Below, one piece after another: positions 10,126-17,255 of a stretch of DNA of 64,000 nt. Below the pieces are notes generated by a model. The model made no database searches. It was not told where the DNA came from and saw only the letters and a list, made by a program, of their open reading frames with translations. Every line of letters starts with the position of its first letter. Within the stretch, counting starts at the first letter, position 1. The translations under genes and the position numbers were made by a program. Origin of the DNA: an uncultured Butyrivibrio sp. Lineage in GTDB: Bacteria > Bacillota > Clostridia > Lachnospirales > Lachnospiraceae. The DNA lies in contig CAMORK010000001.1 in the NCBI GenBank assembly GCA_946623755.1, forward strand, positions 1 to 64,000, read 5' to 3'.

Positions 10126-11614
10126 GTTCTTCTTCATGGAGCTCCTGAATCTCATCTACAGCGGAAAGCATGGGTTTAACGTGCTTTCCTTTTATTTTTC
10201 TGTCAACGTAGTTCTGCGTAATCTTCATTACTGTTCCCGAAAGTACAAGTACACCTATCAGGTTCGGAATAGCCATCATACCGTTGAAAGTATCTGAAAG
10301 ATCCCAGGCAAGAGTAAGATCCATTGTTGCACCGATCATAATAAAGATCACAAATACCAGCTGATAAATCTTGACTGCCTTCGTGCCAAACAGATACTCA
10401 AAAGCCTTGCTTCCATACTGACTCCATCCAAGTACCGTCGAGAATGCAAAGAACAGGATTGCGACAGCAATAAAGGCAGCTCCCGCCTTGCCATACACTG
10501 TTGAAAATGCCTCAGCCACAAGAGCAGTTGAAACCGCATCTGAAATCACTTCTCCGGTATCAAGGTTAACAAGGCCACTGGAGAGAACTGCAAAAGCTGT
10601 AAGGCTGCACACTACGATTGTGTCCGCAAGCACCTCAAAAATCCCCCACATTCCCTGTATTACAGGCTCTCTTACATTGGATGATGAGTGAACCATAACA
10701 GATGAACCAAGGCCCGCCTCATTGGAGAATACACCACGCTTCATTCCCCACTGCATAGCATAGGCAACTCCGCTTCCTACGATTCCACCGCCCACTGCTC
10801 TCATTCCGAAAGCTCCCTTGATAATTGAGGTGAATACAGCACCGGCCTTATCTATGTTGAGAACAATGATTACCACTGTGCACACCAGATATATCACTGC
10901 CATGAAAGGAACCAGTCTCTCGGTTACGGATGCGATTCTTTTGAGACCACCTACGATAACAAGGCCGGCCAGAGCCATAAGGATAGCACCTGTGAAAATA
11001 TGAGGTATTCCAAAGGCAGAATTCATGTTGACCGCGATGGAGTTGATCTGGCTCATATTACCGATACCAAAAGAAGCGATCACGCAGAAAAGACTGAACA
11101 TAACTGCAAGAAATGCTCCGATATGAGCAAAGCCTCTCTTGGAACCTAGGCCGTACTTGAGATAGTACATTGCGCCTCCGCACCATTCATTGCGCTCATT
11201 TCTGCGCCTGTAGTAAATACCGAGAACATTCTCGGAGAAATTTGTCATCATGCCAAAGAAAGCAACAATCCACATCCAGAAGATCGCGCCGGGACCGCCT
11301 GAGAGAATAGCCGCTGCAACACCTGCAATATTACCGGTTCCGATAGTCGCAGCAAGAGCGGTACAAAGACTCTGGAACTGTGAAATCTGCGTATCATCCT
11401 TGCCTGTGTGGGCCGTGACATGCTTATCCTTGAAAATTCCGCCGATTGTACTCCTGACCCAGTGTTTAAAGTGAGAAATCTGGAATACTCTTGTGAGAAT
11501 TGTCATTAAAATACCGGTTCCAACCAGTAAGATCAGCATGGGAAGTCCCCATACAAAACCATTTACAGCATTGTTGATGTTCTCAACGGAAGTTAATAAA
11601 TTGCCCATATGCAT
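10103..11614 (-). CDS. Sodium:alanine/glycine symporter (AGCS family)
   Basis: GTGNIAGVAAAI, GGPGAIFWMW, RGVFSNEAGLGS signature motifs. Confidence 0.95.
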   Translation of the reverse strand: MHMGNLLTSVENINNAVNGFVWGLPMLILLVGTGILMTILTRVFQISHFKHWVRSTIGGIFKDKHVTAHTGKDDTQISQFQSLCTALAATIGTGNIAGVAAAILSGGPGAIFWMWIVAFFGMMTNFSENVLGIYYRRRNERNEWCGGAMYYLKYGLGSKRGFAHIGAFLAVMFSLFCVIASFGIGNMSQINSIAVNMNSAFGIPHIFTGAILMALAGLVIVGGLKRIASVTERLVPFMAVIYLVCTVVIIVLNIDKAGAVFTSIIKGAFGMRAVGGGIVGSGVAYAMQWGMKRGVFSNEAGLGSSVMVHSSSNVREPVIQGMWGIFEVLADTIVVCSLTAFAVLSSGLVNLDTGEVISDAVSTALVAEAFSTVYGKAGAAFIAVAILFFAFSTVLGWSQYGSKAFEYLFGTKAVKIYQLVFVIFIMIGATMDLTLAWDLSDTFNGMMAIPNLIGVLVLSGTVMKITQNYVDRKIKGKHVKPMLSAVDEIQELHEEELKMASGE

Positions 11615-11642
11615 CTCCTCCTAACTAATCCTCAGATAAAGG

Positions 11643-11676
11643 AAAAAGGCGCACGAAATGTCTCGAACGCCTTTGT
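11643..11676 (-). terminator. Intrinsic terminator of cysK
   Basis: AAAGGCG / CGCCTTT stem followed by T-run on the minus strand. Confidence 0.75.
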
Positions 11677-11727
11677 TCCCGGTTAGTATATCATACTGCA
11701 ACGCATTAAAGCAATAAAAAGTTAAAT

Positions 11728-12657
11728 TTATTCATCAAATAGTGGAGTTGAAAAATATCTCTCAGCCGTATCAGGAAGGACAGTAACTACTGTCTTGCCT
11801 TTTCCGAGCTTTTTGGCAAGCTTAATGGCTGCTGCCACGTTGGTTCCGCTGGATATTCCGCACATAAGTCCCTCAAGCCTTGCAAGCTTCTGAGATGTGG
11901 TTATGGCCTCATCATCTGATACCACATAGATATTGTCATAGATGGACGTGTTAAGGATATCAGGAATAATACCGTCTCCGATTCCCATCTGCATGTGGGT
12001 TCCGATATGTCCGCCGGCAAGGATAGCTGCATTCTCAGGCTCGGCAGCCCATATCTCAATGTCAGGATATTTGTCTTTTAACACTTCACCTATACCTGTA
12101 AGGGTTCCACCGGTGCCGATTCCGGAGCAAAAACCATGGATCGGCTTTCCTGCCTGCTCTATAATCTCAAGCGCAGTATGTTTCTTGTGAGCCATGGTGT
12201 TATTGGGATTTTCAAACTGCTGTGGTACAAAGACCTTTGGATCCTCATCGCGCATTTTAAGAGCTGTCTTTAAGCACTCATCTATACACTTTCCTATATC
12301 GCCGTCGTCATGGATCAGTACAACCTCTGCGCCGTAGTGTCTTATAAGCTTTCTGCGCTCTTCGCTTACGGAATCCGGCATGATGATGACTGTCTTATAG
12401 CCCCTCACTGCCCCCACAAGTGCAAGTCCTATTCCCTGATTGCCGCTTGTAGGCTCGACTATTACGGTATCCTCATGGATAAGTCCCTGTTTCTCAGCTT
12501 CTATTATCATGTTGAGCGCAGTCCTGGTTTTGATGGATCCGCCGATATTTGTCCCCTCAAACTTAACAAGTATCTCAGCACTATCCTCACCTGTCATCCT
12601 GTTAAGGCGTATCAGCGGAGTATTCCCGACTGCCTCAAGTACATTCTCGTAAATCAT
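11728..12657 (-). CDS. cysK: Cysteine synthase (O-acetylserine sulfhydrylase)
   Basis: VGNTPLIRLNR, EPTSGNQGIGLA, GIGTGGTLTG, GISSGTNVAAA. Confidence 0.95.
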   Translation of the reverse strand: MIYENVLEAVGNTPLIRLNRMTGEDSAEILVKFEGTNIGGSIKTRTALNMIIEAEKQGLIHEDTVIVEPTSGNQGIGLALVGAVRGYKTVIIMPDSVSEERRKLIRHYGAEVVLIHDDGDIGKCIDECLKTALKMRDEDPKVFVPQQFENPNNTMAHKKHTALEIIEQAGKPIHGFCSGIGTGGTLTGIGEVLKDKYPDIEIWAAEPENAAILAGGHIGTHMQMGIGDGIIPDILNTSIYDNIYVVSDDEAITTSQKLARLEGLMCGISSGTNVAAAIKLAKKLGKGKTVVTVLPDTAERYFSTPLFDE

Positions 12658-12728
12658 GACAAAACTTCCCCATTTCTCTGATTTAAAATATATCCTCTAG
12701 TATACCAAAAATATCTTGTTTGCAAACA

Positions 12729-12770
12729 AAAAGGCTGAAAACTCAGAGAATATCTGGATTTCAGCCTTCT
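12729..12770 (-). terminator. Hairpin terminator paralogous to the tRNA-Trp terminator at 16100..16141
   Basis: AAGGCTGAAA ... TTTCAGCCTT with T-run on minus strand; loop element tatctgga shared with the other copy. Confidence 0.65.
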
Positions 12771-12825
12771 TAATTCCAAACTGCATGAACGGTTTTGGAG
12801 TTGGTTATACTCCCCCGAGCAAGCC
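12771..12825 (-). pseudogene. Decayed tRNA-Trp-like remnant
   Basis: 18-bp exact match gcatgaacggttttggag (12783-12800) to the tRNA-Trp anticodon/variable region at 16173-16190, with flanking degenerate similarity and apparent deletions of acceptor and D-arm. Confidence 0.6.
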
Positions 12826-13018
12826 TAAAAACATCAAGTTTTTTACAAAACCAATAATTTATAGCCACATCTATCGTTCCAATACTTTGAACGCATTATG
12901 AACAAGTTTACGCTGTACTAAACAATGCTCTTCATCAAAAAGCTGTCATGTCCCCATCTATTCTTTAGTGATTCATCTTCTGATTTAAACTTAAGGTTTC
13001 TAAATAATAGATAGTTGT

Positions 13019-13759
13019 CTACTCCTTATATTTCCTGTTATTCTCCTCCATTTCATTCTGATATCCAGCAATGATAATTCCAGCGGGTAATGCAACAATA
13101 GCTATACCCAATACCGCTGATATCATTGTAATAAACTTTCCAATTGAGCTTGTTGCATAAACATCACCATACCCTACAGTGGTTAGTGAAATCGTTGCCC
13201 AATAGATAGCATCGTACATTGTTGGAAAAGTTTCCGGTTCAGCATTGAATATCACAAGCGCAGAAACAAGAACATAAGCTATAGCAAATCCACAAACTAC
13301 AATTAAACTATCTTTCTGTTTTTTGAATACATTAACAATCATCCTGATGTTCTTTGAGTATCTAAATGCTTTAAATATTCTAAAGACCTTAAATGTTCGC
13401 ATCAGTCTGAATATCTTAAGTAAACGAAAGCCTCTTTTAAGCACAGTTACTGAAGGCAATATTGATAGCAGATCAATAAGTGCCATAGCTGTAAATGGAT
13501 ATATTAAGAATGATATAGCGCCTCGCTTGAGTTTTAAATCTGCCGTGACTAATCTCAAAACATAATCTGCTATGAAGACGATAACAGTCACTTTGTCTAT
13601 AATCTCAAATATCTGATTATTATCGTGAGACCATAGAGGGATTATACTGATGCTTATTACAACCATCATAAAGAAATCATACACTCGACTTAATTTGTCA
13701 TCATCTTCTCCTACTTCAATAATTTGAAACAAACGTTCTCTCATTGTATTATTCGACAT
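13019..13759 (-). CDS. Voltage-gated-like 6TM potassium channel
   Basis: S4-like GFRLLKIFRLMRTFKVFRIFKAFR, selectivity filter TTVGYGD; start MSNNTMRERL after AAGGG. Confidence 0.92.
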   Translation of the reverse strand: MSNNTMRERLFQIIEVGEDDDKLSRVYDFFMMVVISISIIPLWSHDNNQIFEIIDKVTVIVFIADYVLRLVTADLKLKRGAISFLIYPFTAMALIDLLSILPSVTVLKRGFRLLKIFRLMRTFKVFRIFKAFRYSKNIRMIVNVFKKQKDSLIVVCGFAIAYVLVSALVIFNAEPETFPTMYDAIYWATISLTTVGYGDVYATSSIGKFITMISAVLGIAIVALPAGIIIAGYQNEMEENNRKYKE

Positions 13760-13761
13760 TA

Positions 13762-13905
13762 CTAATCCCTTTTTTCTACTGTGGCAAGTTTCGAAACACA
13801 TATAATAATTGGAAATACAGTTGCAACAAGGTTAACAACAAACATAACTCCTACAGTCCAATTTCTTTTCGTATATTTATACTTCCACTTCCATTCTATC
13901 GTCAT
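13762..13905 (-). CDS. Small one-TM hypothetical protein upstream of and possibly coupled to the K+ channel
   Basis: MTIEWKWKYKYTKRNWTVGVMFVVNLVATVFPIIICVSKLATVEKRD; stop lies 2 nt from channel start codon. Confidence 0.4.
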   Translation of the reverse strand: MTIEWKWKYKYTKRNWTVGVMFVVNLVATVFPIIICVSKLATVEKRD

Positions 13906-14128
13906 ATAGAGAATTTGTCTTTTAAAATCGAACCAGTTGCACAAATGCCCACGAGAATAAAGTAGAGTTAAGTGGTACAAGAGATGAAATAATAAAGCAA
14001 GGATATGATCCTTGCAAAAAATGAAAACCATAATACTATCTAATGTTATATCTACAAACTATTAAATTCATTAAAGAAGGGGCAGAGAATAATTTACTCT
14101 GCCCCATTTCTTCTATAGTCATTAATAA

Positions 14129-15328
14129 TCAATATGTGTCAGTGGTTATTTCACCAGGTTCTTGTGTACTCAAATCGCCAATACTTGATATAGCTGCCAA
14201 TGTACTGTCTTCTTTTTGAAATGCTATAGAAAAATACTGTATTCCTAAATCTAATGCCTTGATCTGTGTTCCCAAATCAACCGCGATGTTCTGCAAATCT
14301 GCACTTTCAAACGTATCCGAGACAAGAGTAAGATTACATTCCAATTTACCATCTGCACCAGCTACATCGACCATATACATATCACTGGTTTTGTACTCAT
14401 CTGGAATTATTGAATCTACCTGCTTTTTAATAGGTCCAATTACAGATTCATCAGCCATTGTCATTTGGGCTGTTAATGTTCCGTCATCGTTAACCGTATA
14501 ATATGTTGATCCAGCATCATCTCCGGTTGAGTATGTGCCATCTGATTCTTTATTCAAAGTGATATCCTTTTGAATAAATCCCACACCATTAGCGTATACT
14601 CCTTTACCAGCCACATCATCGTAAATGATAACATGAAATTTAGAGTCGCTATTCTTTTTTACATAATTTGTATACCAATCTGAAAGTGCATCTTCAGTAC
14701 AGTCACCTTTATTTGCATGACAAACAGTTATAGTGCCAATCTTATTGTTGCCGCTACCGCTCATCATATCTACAATCTCAGCATTGTCATATAAATGTGT
14801 TTCTTTAGTCTCTTCTACCTGAGTATTTGTAGTTTCTGTGCCTGCAGTTGTAGTTTGTGTATCCGTAGTTGTAGTTTGTGTGTCTGTAGTAGCATTATTG
14901 TTTCTTGAGCCTAAAGCAAATATTAATATCCAAAATACTACTGTAACAGCTATTTTTATTTTAATGTCCCAAGTATTCTTTTTTCTCCATATCAATACCA
15001 TTACAGGTGCAGGAAAGAAGAATATCCAGCCAAGAACCCACCATATCATGTTGTTCTTCTTAGGTGTACCACTTGCCTCGTTTGGATACCATGTGTATCC
15101 ACAGTCTTTACAATACCCTACCGTAGCATGGACAATTCGCTTAGTATTTTTACCACGGATTTCTCCTTGGTTTTCTCTTTTGAACTCTATGTTTGTACTA
15201 CCACATTTTGGACAACCTCTCTTGTTAAGCTGTTCCTGTTCTTTTAGCATATCAGCAGATATAGTAGCACCACAATAATCACAAGTTTTGCTTGTACCAA
15301 TTTCAGCTCCACAACTCGGACACTTCAT
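14129..15328 (-). CDS. Zinc-ribbon membrane protein with extracellular domain
   Basis: MKCPSCGAEIGTSKTCDYCGA, second CPKCGS...YCKDCGYTWYP, TM segments, T-rich linker, secreted domain. Confidence 0.8.
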   Translation of the reverse strand: MKCPSCGAEIGTSKTCDYCGATISADMLKEQEQLNKRGCPKCGSTNIEFKRENQGEIRGKNTKRIVHATVGYCKDCGYTWYPNEASGTPKKNNMIWWVLGWIFFFPAPVMVLIWRKKNTWDIKIKIAVTVVFWILIFALGSRNNNATTDTQTTTTDTQTTTAGTETTNTQVEETKETHLYDNAEIVDMMSGSGNNKIGTITVCHANKGDCTEDALSDWYTNYVKKNSDSKFHVIIYDDVAGKGVYANGVGFIQKDITLNKESDGTYSTGDDAGSTYYTVNDDGTLTAQMTMADESVIGPIKKQVDSIIPDEYKTSDMYMVDVAGADGKLECNLTLVSDTFESADLQNIAVDLGTQIKALDLGIQYFSIAFQKEDSTLAAISSIGDLSTQEPGEITTDTY

Positions 15329-15557
15329 AGTATATCCTCCTCAAATTATGATTTCTCTTAATATTATACCCTTCAAAACGTAATATTGTGCATTAATTCT
15401 CTGAATCACCAATCACTGACAGCTTTGGTAGAAATACCATCCTATTTTTGTTATTATAATTGTACCAATACATCATTAGTTATTACTGATTTCATAACAA
15501 TCAAACGACTTGTTTAGCGCCATTTTTAGGCTATAATTTGCGATTAAAGGAGTTATC

Positions 15558-15938
15558 ATGTGCAATATTGTAACAATGAAGAATAATGTTGGTGACTCTT
15601 TTGAAGTTGCAGACATAAAAAAGGATATTATCGAGGAAATAATCAAGATTGCAGCAGAATGTAAGCTGATTGATACTATTTATCTGTTTGGTTCATCTCT
15701 GGAAAAAAGATGCACTAAACGGTCAGACATCGATCTTGCTATTGTGAGTAACGTAACAAGGTCAAGGTTGTTTAGGTCAAAATCATATGATGACTTCAAG
15801 ACTAAACTCTATAGAATAAACGAAGATCAGGATTATGATATCTTGACATTTAATTCTCAGGCTGCACTTGATAAAAGCAAAGAGTTTGTTGCCAGAGATA
15901 TACTAACGAAAGGGAAAATTATTTTTAAAAATGTTTGA
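15558..15938 (+). CDS. MNT-type nucleotidyltransferase (antitoxin-like)
   Basis: YLFGSSLEKRCTKRSDIDLAIV = GS-x10-DxD motif. Confidence 0.87.
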   Translation: MCNIVTMKNNVGDSFEVADIKKDIIEEIIKIAAECKLIDTIYLFGSSLEKRCTKRSDIDLAIVSNVTRSRLFRSKSYDDFKTKLYRINEDQDYDILTFNSQAALDKSKEFVARDILTKGKIIFKNV

Positions 15939-16197
15939 AGAATACCTTACAAAATCGTTGTCTGATTTAGTATTGGCTCGCCAGGCAATTTGTAATTATC
16001 AGAGTAATAATGGACTTAAAGACATGAAGAATCTTGCTTCATATCATGTTCAACAAGCAATCGAGAAAATGTTGAAATATTGCATCTATAACAAGCAAAA
16101 AAAGACTGGAACGGCAGTAACTATCTGGATTCCAGTCTTTCTTGTCGAGCAGGGGAAGCAGGATTCGAACCCGCATGAACGGTTTTGGAGACCGTGA
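15931..16197 (+). pseudogene. HEPN-domain protein, 3' truncated; ORF reads into tRNA-Trp terminator and antisense tRNA
   Basis: MFEEYLTKSLSDLVLARQ...ASYHVQQAIEKMLKYCI is HEPN-like; the rest (KKTGTAVTIWIPVFL...) is read-through of the terminator and tRNA. Confidence 0.75.
16100..16141 (-). terminator. tRNA-Trp terminator
   Basis: AAAGACTGGAA ... TTCCAGTCTTT hairpin with T-run on the minus strand, 8 bp past the tRNA 3' end. Confidence 0.75.
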
Positions 16198-16221
16198 TAC
16201 TAGCCATTGTATGATTCCCCT
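16150..16221 (-). tRNA. tRNA-Trp (CCA anticodon)
   Basis: Minus strand AGGGGAAUCAUACAAUGGCUAGUAUCACGGUCUCCAAAACCGUUCAUGCGGGUUCGAAUCCUGCUUCCCCUG folds into a cloverleaf; anticodon loop CUCCAAA. Confidence 0.95.
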
Positions 16222-16296
16222 ATTCCGTATCTGCGCAACAGCGCGTCAACGAAACATAGTATAGCATGATGTACCATGTTTGTAAATAAGAAAAAT

Positions 16297-16857
16297 TCAT
16301 TCAATAATTAGCGCATTTGCGCCTATGAAATCCTCATATGAAATATCAATATTAAACACCCCCGCAGCGTACGGTGCCATCTCATACTGCAGGTAAACCA
16401 GTTCCAGATGATCATCAAAGAACTGAAGATTGGTATCCTCAAAGCTTGCAATCTCGTAATCGCTCTTATAAATCTCTTCCGGATCAGAGGAAAAGAAACG
16501 GTCAGCCTCATCGGGATCTGCCTCTGCATACTCCCTGGTTTTCTGAGTCATCAAGGTCTTGAATTCCTCCTCGGTTCCCTTGAAGATATCTTTGTTTGTA
16601 AGCCGCATGCCGCTCTCCAGGTCGTACACAAGCTGATAGTTCGTGCCATAGCCGTGAGCTGCGCCAACACCCATTGTATAGGTGACAACATCAACAGTCA
16701 GGAATCTGTCATTTATTATGTTTACATCCCATACAAGAGATTCATAGGTATCAAACAGATTCTCGTCATATTCATGATATGAACAGTCATCATCATGGTT
16801 GCCAGTAATCTCTTTTTCAAATCTGTTTTCCCCATATCTCTTATAGTTTACGGTCAC
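16297..16857 (-). CDS. DUF3298/RsiV-like domain protein, possibly 5'-truncated
   Basis: VDVVTYTMGVGAAHGYGTNYQLVYDLESGMRLTNKDIF pattern; no signal peptide; putative GTG start immediately abuts an extended -10. Confidence 0.6.
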   Translation of the reverse strand: MTVNYKRYGENRFEKEITGNHDDDCSYHEYDENLFDTYESLVWDVNIINDRFLTVDVVTYTMGVGAAHGYGTNYQLVYDLESGMRLTNKDIFKGTEEEFKTLMTQKTREYAEADPDEADRFFSSDPEEIYKSDYEIASFEDTNLQFFDDHLELVYLQYEMAPYAAGVFNIDISYEDFIGANALIIE

Positions 16858-16883
16858 CCATTATACCATATAAACAAAAAATA

Positions 16884-16913
16884 AGACCGAAGTGTTGCAA
16901 CACACTTTGGTCT
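16884..16913 (-). terminator. Terminator at distal (minus-strand) end of repeat array
   Basis: AGACCgAAGTGTtgcaACACacTTtGGTCT hairpin followed on the minus strand by TTATTTTTTG. Confidence 0.7.
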
Positions 16914-16939
16914 CAGTAATGCCAATTTTATCAACCCCG

Positions 16940-17193
16940 GATTTTCTACACCCATTGGGCACATTTTATCATATAGGTAGAAAGAATCTCTTGTGCAAAT
17001 TTTAGTATCCCGATTTTTCTATGCCCAGAAGCAACTTTTTGCTGTATAGGTAGAAAGAACCTCTTTCCCTTCTATGATTTTCTACGCCCAAAGGCCACTT
17101 TTTTTCATATATATAGAAAATAAGGCCTTCCAAACATTTTCACCCCTGAATTTTCTATGCCCACAGGCTACTTTTTGCCGTATAGGTAGAAAG
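16940..17193 (-). repeat. Four-unit tandem structured repeat (64-72 bp period)
   Basis: Units at 16940-16984, 17012-17057, 17076-17120, 17148-17193 sharing gattttctaYrCCCa...acttttt...tata(g)gTAGAAA, each with TTTCTA/TAGAAA inverted ends. Confidence 0.85.
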
Positions 17194-17204
17194 TTCGCAT
17201 ATAA

Positions 17205-17232
17205 CAAGAAGGCGCCCGCCAAGGCGCCTTCT
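17205..17232 (-). terminator. Terminator of the heptad-repeat lipoprotein gene
   Basis: AAGAAGGCGCC-cgccaa-GGCGCCTTCTT perfect 11-bp stem. Confidence 0.8.
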
Positions 17233-17255
17233 TAACCCATATTCACCAATATATA

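Noticed and set aside
12783-12800. Second functional tRNA-Trp
   Set aside because: Only the anticodon/variable region is preserved; acceptor and D-arm cannot pair.
16940-17193. Possible CRISPR array
   Set aside because: Units of ~45 bp with internal inverted ends, and the spacers themselves share sequence; no cas genes nearby.
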